Origin: Vagococcus xieshaowenii
GTDB taxonomy: Bacteria > Bacillota > Bacilli > Lactobacillales > Vagococcaceae
NCBI RefSeq assembly: GCF_004792515.1
Contig: NZ_CP038865.1
Span: forward strand, 1,014,001-1,078,000
Length of the DNA stretch: 64,000 nucleotides
Reading direction: 5' to 3'
Both the position numbers and the translations under genes were made by a program. The notes below the pieces were generated by a model. That model was not told where the DNA came from and did no database searches. It saw only the letters and a program-made list of their open reading frames with translations. Shown one piece after another: positions 36,390-45,810 of the stretch (position 1 is its first letter; every line of letters begins with the position of its first letter).

Positions 36390-37271
36390 TTATTTATCGC
36401 TAGTTGTTTCTGTTGCTTCTTCAAGTAAAATAGTAAAACCATTTTCTTGTTTAATTTTTCTAGCTTTCAATAAACTACCTAATGCACGTTTAAATTGTGC
36501 TTTGCTTATCGCAAACATTTCTTTAATTTCCTCTGGTGTTGATTTGTCCGTATAAGGGATTTTACCATCACGAGATTGACGTAGGAAAGTCAAAATCATA
36601 TTCGCATCGTCAGAAATTACTTCATGCGCACGTGGTTTAAGTGAGATATTAAGCATGCCATCTGGTCTGATACCAATAACACGACCCGTTACTTTTTCTC
36701 CAAGTCTTGGTTCATTAAAACGTTCAGACGGATGGATAAAGGCTAAGTGATAGTCTTCGGTTAAAACAAACGTCCCAACAACTTTCACACGGTAAACCGT
36801 CCCTATAACATCCTTATTATGCATCTCTTCAGTTGCTGGACGACTCATCGCTGCAACCAACTCTTCATCGGCTAGTTCCGCCCATAAGCGATCTTTATCA
36901 TCTGTACGCAACGTGACATATAAACGATCATCTTTTTTCGGCCATAATTCTTTCATTGCTGGCAATTCATCTGAAGATAACGCAATATCTTTATCTTTAA
37001 GACCAATGTCTACAAACGCACCCAAGTCACGGCGTGTGCCAACAACATCTACAAAGCCATATTTTCCTTTAACGATTTCAGGAATTTGCGTTGTTAATGC
37101 GCCTTCACTTTTTTGATTTAAATAAGCAAATCCTTCAACTGCTTCACCTAATGCGTGTTCGCCTTCTGATTTGGCTAATTTAAACGTGTAACCATTTTTC
37201 TGGACAAAATATGATATATCGTTTTCATCGATAATCAAGCCTGTCCATACAGTCCCTAATAAGTCTTTCAT
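36390..37271 (-). CDS. cvfB: S1 RNA-binding protein CvfB (YitL family)
   Basis: RNA-binding regulator of virulence and RNA metabolism in staphylococci. Three S1-like repeats (about 1-60, 65-135 with KYGFVDVVGTRRDLGAFVDI, 145-210 with GEKVTGRVIGIRPDGML) and a C-terminal winged helix (about 220-285: KSTPEEIKEMFAISKAQFKR). About 293 residues. Start set at 37271 (MKDLLG); the ribosome site is weak, and GTG at 37280 is an alternative. Confidence 0.88.
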   Translation of the reverse strand: MKDLLGTVWTGLIIDENDISYFVQKNGYTFKLAKSEGEHALGEAVEGFAYLNQKSEGALTTQIPEIVKGKYGFVDVVGTRRDLGAFVDIGLKDKDIALSSDELPAMKELWPKKDDRLYVTLRTDDKDRLWAELADEELVAAMSRPATEEMHNKDVIGTVYRVKVVGTFVLTEDYHLAFIHPSERFNEPRLGEKVTGRVIGIRPDGMLNISLKPRAHEVISDDANMILTFLRQSRDGKIPYTDKSTPEEIKEMFAISKAQFKRALGSLLKARKIKQENGFTILLEEATETTSDK

Positions 37272-37357
37272 ACATTTCACTCGATTCTATTATGTTTATT
37301 TACGCTTTATTATATCATAATCCCTGTACCGAAACACAAATTAGCAAAAAATAAAAA

Positions 37358-37386
37358 GAGTTTGCACTAAAATTTAGCACAAACTC
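37358..37386 (-). terminator. Intrinsic terminator of the purine permease gene
   Basis: Imperfect stem GAGTTTG.. / CAAACTC around TAAAATTTA, followed by TTTTTATTTT on the minus strand. Confidence 0.7.
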
Positions 37387-37406
37387 CAAAAGTTTTAAGA
37401 CATTTA

Positions 37407-38843
37407 TTATAAAACACTCATAATAATGAAATTTAAGATAAATAAAGCTGTGATTACCCAAACAATAGGTGCCACTTCTTTCATTCTTCCTTTGATTACT
37501 TTTAGAATCACGTAGAAAATGAAACCAACCGCAATTCCATAAGAAATACTAAATGATAATCCCATAAAGATTGAAGCGAAAAATGCTGGAATTGCTTCGT
37601 CTAAGTTATCCCAATTAATTTCTTTAAATGAGCTTAACATCATAATACCTACAACGATTAAAACTGGTGCCGTTGCTTGAGCAGGAACAATTGAAATTAA
37701 TGGAGCAAATAAACTACTCAAAGCGAATAAGACAGCAACTACCACAGACGTTAATCCTGTACGTCCACCCGCCCCAATACCGGCAGCACTTTCTACAAAC
37801 GTCGTTGTATTAGACGTACCAAACACAGCACCAATTGATGTTGCAATGGCATCTGCAAATAACGCACGATCCATCTTAGATTTCATTCCAGTACTGTTTT
37901 CAAGTGCTGCTTCATCTTCAGCACTGAAAATACCTGTTTTTCGTCCAGTCCCAATAAATGTGCCGATTGTATCAAAGGTATCTGATAAACTAAACGCTAA
38001 AATGGTCATTAACACTAACGGAATACGTTGTGCATTCTCAAATAGACTTGGTAATCCTTCTGAACCAAACGCCGCACCAAACGTTGTGCCTAACTCTTTA
38101 ATTGAGCTACCTAACGAATTGTTTTTGAAATCAATAGCTGATAAATCAACCACACCCATAAAAATACCGATAATCGTTGTCCCAATGATTGAAATTAAAA
38201 TACCACCTTTAACATCAAGAGCCACTAAGATAATCGTTAACACTAAACCAATCACTGCTAAAATCATTCCTGGGCTATTAAACATCGCTAAGCCGGGAAC
38301 AATCCCACCATTAACTGTAACGTTAACAGCTTGATCGCCATCTACAATTGAACTTGTAATAGAGCCAGCATCACCTGAGAACGTTAATAAATTAGCACTT
38401 TTCAACCCTGCATAGGCAACAAAGATACCGATACCTCCACCGATGGCATGTTGTAAACTTTCAGGAATTGCTTTGATAATCATTTTTCTTATTTTTGTTA
38501 CTGTAATTAAAATATTAATAATTCCACATAAAAATACCATTCCTAATGCTTGTTGCCAAGAATAGCCTAAACCAAATACGACAGTAAATGTAAAGAATGC
38601 ATTAAGCCCCATACCTGGTGCTTGCGCGTAAGGAACGTTTGCAAATAATCCCATTACTAATGTTCCGATAATTGAAGAAATAATTGTTGCTAAAAATACT
38701 GCCTGAAATGGCATGCCAGACTGCGATAAAATATTAGGATTTACAAATAAAATGTAGCTCATAGCAAAAAACGTAGTAAATCCAGCTATTACCTCTCTTG
38801 AGACTGTTGTACCATTTTCTTTCAGTTTAAAAAACTTATCCAT
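37407..38843 (-). CDS. NCS2-type purine permease (AzgA/PbuG group)
   Basis: Proton symporter for hypoxanthine, guanine or adenine in the membrane. About 12-14 helices; AzgA/PbuG blocks EVIAGFTTFFAMSYILFVNP, YAQAPGMGLNAFFT and ESAAGIGAGGRTGLT. Start at 38843 (MDKFFKL) with AAGGGG 7 nt upstream gives 478 residues; reading from 38903 adds residues without a ribosome site. A PurBox-like sequence about 140 bp upstream suggests PurR control. No purine riboswitch was recognised. Confidence 0.88.
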   Translation of the reverse strand: MDKFFKLKENGTTVSREVIAGFTTFFAMSYILFVNPNILSQSGMPFQAVFLATIISSIIGTLVMGLFANVPYAQAPGMGLNAFFTFTVVFGLGYSWQQALGMVFLCGIINILITVTKIRKMIIKAIPESLQHAIGGGIGIFVAYAGLKSANLLTFSGDAGSITSSIVDGDQAVNVTVNGGIVPGLAMFNSPGMILAVIGLVLTIILVALDVKGGILISIIGTTIIGIFMGVVDLSAIDFKNNSLGSSIKELGTTFGAAFGSEGLPSLFENAQRIPLVLMTILAFSLSDTFDTIGTFIGTGRKTGIFSAEDEAALENSTGMKSKMDRALFADAIATSIGAVFGTSNTTTFVESAAGIGAGGRTGLTSVVVAVLFALSSLFAPLISIVPAQATAPVLIVVGIMMLSSFKEINWDNLDEAIPAFFASIFMGLSFSISYGIAVGFIFYVILKVIKGRMKEVAPIVWVITALFILNFIIMSVL

Positions 38844-38984
38844 TATGATTCCCCTTTTATGTTTTTTACGAACAATTAACCCTTCTGATTTAATATTGTT
38901 CATATTTAATGAATAAATTAATTATATGAATAAAATAAACAAAATGCAACACTTTTGTGAACTTTATCTATATACATTATGATT

Positions 38985-38997
38985 AATGTTCGTGTTT
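38985..38997 (-). promoter_or_regulatory. PurBox-like PurR site
   Basis: AAACACGAACATT (minus strand) matches the lactococcal-type PurBox AWWWCCGAACWWT at 11 of 13 positions, upstream of a purine permease. A single box; PurR usually uses two. Confidence 0.3.
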
Positions 38998-39169
38998 AGA
39001 CGTTTAATTATTAAACGGATAGGTAGTTAGCGTGCAAAACATTATATTTCTAATCTATTCTTCTCTAAAATCTTCCTCATCTCTAACAAATCGTCCATTC
39101 ATACAAAAAACAATTATTGAGCGTTTTTTGATTGATTTATTTTATATTAGGGTGTACGATATTAACAGA

Positions 39170-39185
39170 TTTAGGCAAACCTAAA
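39170..39185. promoter_or_regulatory. MntR/EfaR-type operator of mntH
   Basis: Perfect inverted repeat TTTAGG-CAAA-CCTAAA ending 6 bp before the AGGAGGG ribosome site of mntH. It fits the operators of DtxR-family manganese repressors (MntR, EfaR, SloR). Manganese repression of uptake is expected. Confidence 0.75.
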
Positions 39186-39201
39186 AAAAAGGAGGGTTTT
39201 T

Positions 39202-40548
39202 ATGTCCGCTACTCAATCAACCAAAAATAATCCACCACATAAAAGCTTAAGTGAGATTAATCAATCTATTGACGTTCCAACAGACAAAAGTTTTTTCAAA
39301 AATCTATTAGCTTTTTCAGGTCCTGGTGCCTTAGTGGCAGTTGGCTACATGGATCCTGGAAACTGGATTACGTCTATTGGAGGAGGCGCAAAATACGGTT
39401 ACTTACTACTTTCAATTATTTTATTATCTAGTTTAATTGCCATGTTATTACAATATATGTCTGCAAAATTAGGCATTGTGACACAAATGGACTTAGCTCA
39501 AGCTACTCAACATCTTACCGGTAAGAAAATGTCATTCTTCTTATGGATAATTGCAGAGTTAGCGATTATGGCAACTGATATCGCTGAAGTTATAGGTGGT
39601 GCTATCGCACTTAATTTGTTGTTCGGAATACCTTTGTTATACGGCGTTCTTTTAACTGTTTTTGATGTATTTATTCTTTTGTTTTTAATGAAGTTAGGGT
39701 TCAGAAAGATTGAAGCAATCGTTGTTTTATTAATTGGCGTCATTTTATTTGTCTTTCTTTACGAAGTTATTATCGCACAACCAAATGTTCCTGATATCTT
39801 CAAAGGATTCATGCCACAAAAGCAAGTTTTACATCCAGGCGAGTTAACCATGTCACTAGGGATTATTGGTGCAACGGTTATGCCACATAATTTATATCTA
39901 CATTCTTCCATTTCTCAATCACGAAAAATTGATGCGTCTAATAAACAAGAAGTCGCTAAAGCCGTTAAGTTTGCAACTTGGGATTCAAATATCCAATTGT
40001 CAGCTGCTTTCTTTGTTAATTGTTTGTTATTAATTCTTGGTGGGGCATTGTTCTTCGGGAATGGAGAAGGCTTAGGAACATTCTCAAGTTTATACAATGC
40101 GTTACAAGATCCTAATTATGCCGGTAGTGTGGCTAGTCCCTTATTAAGCACCTTGTTCGCTGTGGCATTACTTGCTTCAGGACAAAACTCTACTATAACT
40201 GGAACACTAACTGGACAAATTGTAATGGAAGGTTTCATTCATTTAAAAATACCTTCATGGGTGAGACGCTTAGTGACACGATTAATATCTGTTATCCCTG
40301 TCATCATTTGTGCTTATATTTTTGGAGATAATGAAGCGGCTTTAGATAACCTATTAATATACTCTCAAGTACTCTTAAGTATCGCCTTACCTATTGCTAT
40401 GGTTCCGCTAGTATACTTTACTAGCTCTGAAAAAATAATGGGGGCACAATTCAAAAATAAAAAATGGGTAGCTATATTAGGTTGGGTAGCCACTGTCTCC
40501 CTATGTGTACTAAACATCCAATTAATTATCCAAACACTTTTCCCATAA
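39202..40548 (+). CDS. mntH: Nramp manganese/divalent metal transporter MntH
   Basis: Proton-coupled Mn(II)/Fe(II) importer with about 11 helices. The metal-binding helix-1 motif is [10 protein letters not shown] (near residues 51-60) and the helix-6 motif is [13 protein letters not shown] (near 227-239). 448 residues. Strong GGAGGG ribosome site; MntR-type operator just upstream. Monocistronic, terminator at 40551-40595. Confidence 0.96.
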   Translation: MSATQSTKNNPPHKSLSEINQSIDVPTDKSFFKNLLAFSGPGALVAVGYMDPGNWITSIGGGAKYGYLLLSIILLSSLIAMLLQYMSAKLGIVTQMDLAQATQHLTGKKMSFFLWIIAELAIMATDIAEVIGGAIALNLLFGIPLLYGVLLTVFDVFILLFLMKLGFRKIEAIVVLLIGVILFVFLYEVIIAQPNVPDIFKGFMPQKQVLHPGELTMSLGIIGATVMPHNLYLHSSISQSRKIDASNKQEVAKAVKFATWDSNIQLSAAFFVNCLLLILGGALFFGNGEGLGTFSSLYNALQDPNYAGSVASPLLSTLFAVALLASGQNSTITGTLTGQIVMEGFIHLKIPSWVRRLVTRLISVIPVIICAYIFGDNEAALDNLLIYSQVLLSIALPIAMVPLVYFTSSEKIMGAQFKNKKWVAILGWVATVSLCVLNIQLIIQTLFP

Positions 40549-40550
40549 TA

Positions 40551-40595
40551 AAAAGCCTCATCAATTCTTCACAAGAAAAATTGATGAGGCTTTTT
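40551..40595. terminator. Bidirectional terminator after mntH
   Basis: Stem of about 18 bp (AAAAGCCTCATCAATT.. and complement) followed by six T on the plus strand. Confidence 0.8.
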
Positions 40596-40930
40596 TAAAA
40601 CCTTCTATTTAATTGCTTAGCAACAATTCTTGTTAGATTAATCGATAACGCTGCCATGATTAATGTTACGAGATTTATAGAACCTATTGTCGGTATTTTT
40701 TTTATAATAGCTTGCTTATATAAAAATTCTTGTACCATTGGCATAATAGCTAAAACGATGATACCTGTATAATGATAAATAATTTGGTGTTTGATTTTTC
40801 TTAAAATTTTTTTAGTTTTTTTGTAAATAACAGGTAATACGATCGTAAGAACCAATGTAAAGACCACCAACACCCAGTATTCTTTTACTATATCCATGAT
40901 TAAAGTGATTATTTCTTGTTTGTTACGCAT
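40595..40930 (-). CDS. Small membrane protein, function unknown
   Basis: About 111 residues from a start at 40930 (MRNKQE) with GAGG upstream. Two to three hydrophobic helices: YWVLVVFTLVLTIVLPVIY (about 19-37), HYTGIIVLAIMPMVQEFLY (about 53-71) and INLVTLIMAALSINLTRIVA (about 85-104), with a lysine-rich loop between the first two. I do not recognise the family. Its end lies inside the mntH terminator region. Confidence 0.6.
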   Translation of the reverse strand: MRNKQEIITLIMDIVKEYWVLVVFTLVLTIVLPVIYKKTKKILRKIKHQIIYHYTGIIVLAIMPMVQEFLYKQAIIKKIPTIGSINLVTLIMAALSINLTRIVAKQLNRRF

Positions 40931-40993
40931 GATTGTGTCATCCTCATATCTTTTTATTCGTGCTTTCTTATAATAATTCAAAACAAATAAAAA

Positions 40994-41024
40994 AACAAAT
41001 AACCCAAAAAGCAGGTTATTTGTT
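40994..41024 (-). terminator. Terminator overlapping the end of the PRD regulator gene
   Basis: An 11-bp stem (AACAAATAACC with GGTTATTTGTT) followed by T-rich sequence on the minus strand; its right arm contains the last codons of the gene. Confidence 0.65.
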
Positions 41025-42950
41025 AATCATATAGATTTTTTCAACTTCATTTTTTATCAGCTCATTTAATTTCTTTATAAATAACGGAAAACTTTTTTGA
41101 TTAATTAATTGTTGAACTGCTTGTTTTTCTGATAAAATACCGAACAATAAATGGAAATAATCATTTAGTTCGTATTGTTGCTCTTGATTGATGGCCAATA
41201 ATAGAACAAGTACTACACAGTCTTCTTCCCATTTAATGCCTCGAGACGAACAATCATACCAAACCGAGATTTTAGTCTCCTTAGCATCTCGATTTAATGA
41301 ATGTGGCATGGCCACATTTTGGATAATCGACGGTGAGATGGCTTCTTTATCATTAAGCGATTGAATAAATGAAGGGCAAACAATACCTTCTCTTAAAAAA
41401 TCTTTCCCCATTTTGTCAATTAACCTATCCTTATGATTAATCGATAAACCTTGATAAAAAAATGTCTCATCAAAAAATTGATACGTCAGCTCTTGATAAT
41501 AATCAATTTTACGCTTAATTCTTAAAGCCACAATTTTCTTTTCAATTTTTTGGATATCTAATTCCGTAATAAAAAGGGAAACATTTACAACTTCTTGATG
41601 ATCAGTTCCTTTATACGGAATTGTAGAAACAATAATATCGGTATCTAATAGGTCGTTTATTTCTGAGTAGGCATCTACTAATTGATTAACGGCTATTTTA
41701 TCACCATAATAATACTCTAATTTTCTAATTAATTTATTTTCTAAATGCTGATAAGAAATTGATGGTGATACAATACCTATTGTAACAGGCTCAAATTCGA
41801 CTTCTTCTTCTAAAAAAACACCGAATAAAATAGATAAAAATAATAATTCCTCTTCCGGTATATCAAGGCCAATTTCATTTTTGAGCTTATTTCCTACATA
41901 CAACGCTAAATCGTAGACAAGTAGATCTTTAGTATTCATTAAATTTAGCATTGGATTGTCGATTAATTCGCCTTTATTTATCCGTTCAATTAGACCATAT
42001 ACATGTAAAATAAAACGAGATCGAAAACCATCCATCATAAAATTAATCCCATAAACTAAATGAATATCTTTTAAAATACCATCCATTCGCTGAAGAAATG
42101 ATGGCTCAATAACTTCATCTAAAATTCTCAATTCATGCGGATTAATAGTATTGCCAACAATTAATAGACTCAAGTTATCAATCTCGGCTTGCGAATACTT
42201 AAAGGAAAAAGCGAGTGAAAGTTCTTCCATAATTTCGACAGATAATTGATAACCAGTAGATTCTCTATTAACTGGTTTATTGGTTGTTAGTAACGAACAG
42301 TTTCTTTGCAATCGACTGATCGTTATCACTAAATAACGAATTAATTGCCCCATAACAAAATCAACCGTTACTAGATGACGGCGATTAAACGTTGTTTGAA
42401 CAATTTGGCGAAGTATGTCTACTTCATCATCCGTTAATAAATCTTGATTTTTGAAAAAGGATGAGATAACATCGCAGCCTTCTTCTTCAAATATTTCTTT
42501 CATTAATTTCCTGATTTGTATTTCTTCGCCTGATAATTTTATGATATTGTTATTTTTTTTGATCTGCAACTCATTTTTATAAAAATAGTGTACCACGCTT
42601 TTTAAATCGTTCTTTAAAGTAGCTTCTGAGACGTTCATCTCTTCTAATACAATATCCCAATTAATCCCTTCAGGAGTCAATAAAATCTGTCTAATCAATA
42701 ATTTTCTACGCTCCACAAAGTTATTCGCGGGTGAATCCAAATAGTGAAACATCACAGCTTCATAATAACTTTTTTTTAATAAGTAGCCTTTAGAACTCGA
42801 TATGATAACTGGCGTTTCAAAATGTTGATTGATTCTACTGACATAGTTACGAATAGTACGAGTTGAAACAGCCATTTTTTTTGAGAGCACGGATGAAGAA
42901 ATAGGTATAGAACTCTTCCTTAATTCTTCTACTAATTGAAACTCCTTCAT
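41016..42950 (-). CDS. PRD/EIIA-containing transcriptional regulator (LicR/MtlR type)
   Basis: 644-residue PTS-controlled regulator. Two N-terminal HTH domains (about 1-60, VSTRTIRNYVSRI, and 85-145), PRD1 (170-275), PRD2 (285-395), an EIIB-like domain (405-490) and a C-terminal EIIA fructose/mannitol-like domain (500-640) with NVAMPHS, the phosphorylatable His. Odd points: the usual PRD1 histidine position reads RYLVITISR, without His, and the EIIB-like loop reads GIVSPSIS with Ser where Cys is usual. So only the PRD2 His (ILHVYGLIERI) and EIIA His are obvious phosphoacceptors. The target is unknown; no PTS permease lies nearby. Confidence 0.82.
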   Translation of the reverse strand: MKEFQLVEELRKSSIPISSSVLSKKMAVSTRTIRNYVSRINQHFETPVIISSSKGYLLKKSYYEAVMFHYLDSPANNFVERRKLLIRQILLTPEGINWDIVLEEMNVSEATLKNDLKSVVHYFYKNELQIKKNNNIIKLSGEEIQIRKLMKEIFEEEGCDVISSFFKNQDLLTDDEVDILRQIVQTTFNRRHLVTVDFVMGQLIRYLVITISRLQRNCSLLTTNKPVNRESTGYQLSVEIMEELSLAFSFKYSQAEIDNLSLLIVGNTINPHELRILDEVIEPSFLQRMDGILKDIHLVYGINFMMDGFRSRFILHVYGLIERINKGELIDNPMLNLMNTKDLLVYDLALYVGNKLKNEIGLDIPEEELLFLSILFGVFLEEEVEFEPVTIGIVSPSISYQHLENKLIRKLEYYYGDKIAVNQLVDAYSEINDLLDTDIIVSTIPYKGTDHQEVVNVSLFITELDIQKIEKKIVALRIKRKIDYYQELTYQFFDETFFYQGLSINHKDRLIDKMGKDFLREGIVCPSFIQSLNDKEAISPSIIQNVAMPHSLNRDAKETKISVWYDCSSRGIKWEEDCVVLVLLLAINQEQQYELNDYFHLLFGILSEKQAVQQLINQKSFPLFIKKLNELIKNEVEKIYMINK

Positions 42951-43047
42951 CGAATATACCCTCCTAAACCATTATTAGTGATACCTTGATTTTACTCATT
43001 ATGTTACCTTATGTAAAATGATACAATTAGATAACTATAATGCTTCA

Positions 43048-43362
43048 TTAATCTTCTAATAAAGGAATAAGCTGTTGCATACTTTTAAAATCTTGCTCAA
43101 TTGCCGATAACATATTCAATACAATTGCGCTATAGTTTTTTTCTTCTGAGGACAACTCATTTAACATCGTTATTTTTTTGCTAGAAACTAATATTGCTTG
43201 ATATAAATCATGTTCTGCTTCATTCAAATAACGATAAGCGTCATCAAAATCTTTATCTAACGCACTGTCTAACGATTGATTAATTTTCTCCCTAATATCA
43301 CCAATCATTAGAACTAAACGAACGGTATAATCTTCTATATATTCATTAACTGCTAATTTCAT
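43048..43362 (-). CDS. PTS lactose/cellobiose IIA-like protein lacking the active His
   Basis: 104-residue helical protein resembling the EIIA-Lac fold: GDIREKINQSLDSALDKDFDDA and YLNEAEHDLYQAI follow the family's first two helices. In real EIIA-Lac the third helix carries the phosphorylated histidine in a VHAQDH-like motif; here that region reads NMLSAIEQDFKSM, without His. It is probably a regulatory or degenerate paralogue, perhaps a partner of the adjacent PRD regulator. The family call itself is tentative. Confidence 0.5.
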   Translation of the reverse strand: MKLAVNEYIEDYTVRLVLMIGDIREKINQSLDSALDKDFDDAYRYLNEAEHDLYQAILVSSKKITMLNELSSEEKNYSAIVLNMLSAIEQDFKSMQQLIPLLED

Positions 43363-43662
43363 ACTATTTCCTCCCCTGAAATCAATGATCTTCTCCCTAA
43401 ATCAACCAATATAAATCTTTTTTACTTGTTAAACGATGCCCTCTTTTTAACTACTTGTTACAAACTATTCAATAAAACTATGTAAATAATCATCAACAAT
43501 TAATACTTATAGTTTATAAGTTCTACTTCATATGTACAACTCAACTCTTTCCTATCAAATAGGAAAGTTATGTTATATATAATTAAATATTCATTATTTA
43601 AACAAGAGAATCCCATTAACCACCCGTTATTTAATACACGTTATAAAAACACGATACACAAA

Positions 43663-43686
43663 AAAAGACTGCTAAAGCAGTCTTTT
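43663..43686. terminator. Orphan bidirectional terminator
   Basis: A 10-bp stem (AAAAGACTGC / GCAGTCTTTT, loop TAAA) flanked by extra A and T on both sides. No gene ends nearby, so it may terminate an unseen small RNA or be left from a lost gene. Confidence 0.6.
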
Positions 43687-43739
43687 TTTGTGCTTACTCT
43701 TTTAGTTGATTCAACTAATTTTCAGCCAGTACAGTATTA

Positions 43740-43930
43740 AAAGGGAGTTGTCAAAATATATAGACATGGGAGGATGGCCCATAATCTATTTGACGCTCAA
43801 GAAACAAAAATTGGGGGTAATTGATTTCTTGATTTTTAACTTTGAGAGATTACTTGCTTGGCCATAAAACGATTCATTAACTTTCTAGCACCTCATCTGC
43901 TATCAAATTGAAACCTTTTAAAATAACACA
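43740..43930. mobile_element. Possible degenerate insertion-sequence end
   Basis: The stretch contains an imperfect inverted repeat (GTCAAAATATATAGACATGGG with CCCATAATCTATTTGAC, 43750-43794) beside TTGTCAAA and TTTGAC motifs like ISL3-family ends. No transposase frame remains. Tentative. Confidence 0.25.
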
Positions 43931-44056
43931 AGTTCCTCTAACTGCCTTTATCATACTACAAATCAGCATATATCCCCAAATTATACGTCACAAATAAATC
44001 AAAATATAAAAAAATTCATAATCACATCATTAATAGACGTTAGATAATACTACACG

Positions 44057-44473
44057 TCATGATATTTCATTATTGATGCTAATGGTGCACTCATGCTTTC
44101 TCTTACTAATCCATTCTTTTTGCTCTTTTTTTAAGTTAGCGCAGACTAACTCAAAGGACTTCGTTAATAATTGCCCTAACACCTCATCAGCAATTTCATC
44201 TTGATCTAATAGGATGGTATTCCAATGTTTTTTATTCAGATGGAAGCCTGGTGTAACAATAGTTGGATATAGTTCTCGCCATTCTTCGTTTTGCTCTGGT
44301 ATATTTTTTAACGATATAGAACTAGTTGTGGTTGCTTCTGGGGACATTAAGCCAAACATCTTACCAAAAATATCGAAATAATAAACGTTCCAATCCTCAC
44401 GTAAATAGACTTTGGCATAGGGAAGATGAGTTACCTGTCTGATTAAATAGTCCATCCTTTGTTGCACAGTCAT
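44057..44473 (-). CDS. MmcQ/YjbR family DNA-binding-like protein
   Basis: About 138 residues with the CyaY-like MmcQ/YjbR fold: LPYAKVYLREDWNVYYFDIFGKMF is the core, split here only for length, then GFHLNKKHWNTILLD, the family's KKHWNT signature. Start at 44473 (MTVQQRMDY) with GAGGGGG 8 nt upstream. The biological role is unknown across the family. Monocistronic, preceded by the long intergenic region downstream of it. Confidence 0.82.
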   Translation of the reverse strand: MTVQQRMDYLIRQVTHLPYAKVYLREDWNVYYFDIFGKMFGLMSPEATTTSSISLKNIPEQNEEWRELYPTIVTPGFHLNKKHWNTILLDQDEIADEVLGQLLTKSFELVCANLKKEQKEWISKRKHECTISINNEIS

Positions 44474-44550
44474 AAATAGCCCCCTCACTTTCTGAATACT
44501 CTAATCTATTCTATCAGAACTATTTGTTTAAATACCAAATAAATAACTGA

Positions 44551-45750
44551 TTAATTGCCTGTCGTTAAACTCACATGATGCGCATGTTTAATTGATTCAA
44601 GTAATGCCTCATTTAATAGTAGATCTAAAGCTGTCCGTGCTAGCAATTCCGCTGCAATACTAATAGAAGCTAGTCCTTTTTCACTTTTAGCTGCGATTTT
44701 GAATTCTTCAGAATGCCCCGCAATATACTCATCTGAAATAGAGATAGTTGGTTGAATGGTAGGAATCACTTGACTAACATTTCCTACATCTGATGAACCT
44801 AAACTAGTTGTTGCTTCTAAATCAATTTCTGATGTAGCGATATTAAGATCTTTCATATGTCTTAAAAAAACATCGTCAAACACTGGTGTGACAATAGTAT
44901 CATCTACTGAATTTTGGAATAAGCCAAATTCATAACTAGCGCCTGTAGCCAGTGCCGCCCCTTTTACAATATTTTCAACTTTTTGATACACCTCATTGAG
45001 CATTTGTCGATTGGTAGCTCTCAAATAAAAACGACCGGCAGCAAAATCAGGGACGACATTAGCAGCCACACCACCAGCTGTTATAATACCATGAATATTA
45101 ACATCTTTTGGCAAGTGAAGTCGTAAAGCATTAATACTATTAAAGACTTGTATTAACGCTTCTAGTGCATTAATTCCTTGTTCCGGTGCCCCTGCGGCGT
45201 GTGAGGCCTTTCCATAAAACTTAATGTCAACCGGATCATTGGCCAAACTAGTCGTTGTACGACCATACTTATGAGCTGGATGAGCACATAATGCAACATC
45301 GACATCATTGAATAACCCCTCTCTTACAAAACTTCCTTTAGCAGAACCATTTTCACCACCCTCTTCACCTGGGGTTCCATAAACACGAATTTCGCCCCCC
45401 ACCTCATCAATTACTTCTTTTAGGGCTGTGGCGGCTAAAATAGAATAAACACCAAATAAATTATGACCACATGCATGTCCAATCCCTGGTAAAGCATCAT
45501 ACTCTGCTAAAAACACTAAAATAGGGCCGGATTTCTTTGATACATAGCGACCAATAAAACCGGTACGATGTCCCGCTACTTCAGCTTCTACAGAAAAGTC
45601 CTCCTTCATCAAGACTTTCATTAAACGATCAGATGAATAAAACTCATCATTACTTACTTCGGGATGATCATGGATATCAAGAGCAACCTCTTGATATTCT
45701 TTCAGTCGTATTTGGATCGCGTTCTTTATTCTGTCATGATAATTCATCAT
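44551..45750 (-). CDS. M20 family amidohydrolase/peptidase
   Basis: Zinc amidohydrolase related to AbgB and N-acyl-amino-acid hydrolases. Metal-site blocks AEYDALPGIGHACGHNLFG, GTPGEEGGENGSAKG and ALCAHPAHKYG; the dimerisation domain follows at about 180-290 (KFYGKASHAAGAPEQGINAL). About 400 residues from a start at 45750, with AGGAGAG 7 nt upstream; the longer frame reaches into the T-box terminator. A T-box in the leader that reads best as methionine-specific suggests the enzyme releases or salvages methionine from N-acyl or peptide conjugates. That role is inferred. Confidence 0.87.
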   Translation of the reverse strand: MMNYHDRIKNAIQIRLKEYQEVALDIHDHPEVSNDEFYSSDRLMKVLMKEDFSVEAEVAGHRTGFIGRYVSKKSGPILVFLAEYDALPGIGHACGHNLFGVYSILAATALKEVIDEVGGEIRVYGTPGEEGGENGSAKGSFVREGLFNDVDVALCAHPAHKYGRTTTSLANDPVDIKFYGKASHAAGAPEQGINALEALIQVFNSINALRLHLPKDVNIHGIITAGGVAANVVPDFAAGRFYLRATNRQMLNEVYQKVENIVKGAALATGASYEFGLFQNSVDDTIVTPVFDDVFLRHMKDLNIATSEIDLEATTSLGSSDVGNVSQVIPTIQPTISISDEYIAGHSEEFKIAAKSEKGLASISIAAELLARTALDLLLNEALLESIKHAHHVSLTTGN

Positions 45751-45810
45751 TATTTTTCTCTCCTTTTGTTTATTTATTGGGATAAAACTCTTTATTATAT
45801 TCAGACCAAT

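Larger units (their letters stand above)
38844..39201. other. Divergent regulatory region between purine permease and mntH
   Basis: 358 bp without a gene. It holds the leader of the purine permease gene (minus) with a PurBox-like site and the mntH promoter region (plus) with an MntR-type operator. I looked for a guanine or adenine aptamer and did not find its core. Confidence 0.6.
43363..44056. other. Long AT-rich intergenic region
   Basis: Nearly 700 bp without a convincing gene. It contains a clean hairpin with flanking A/T runs at 43663-43686 and an imperfect 45-bp palindrome at 43750-43794. Sequence around 43740-43930 resembles the terminal part of an ISL3-like insertion sequence, from memory only. 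The rest shows nothing I can interpret. Confidence 0.5.

Noticed and set aside
38844-39201. Purine riboswitch upstream of the purine permease
   Set aside because: The conserved aptamer core was not found on either strand; only a PurBox-like match was seen.
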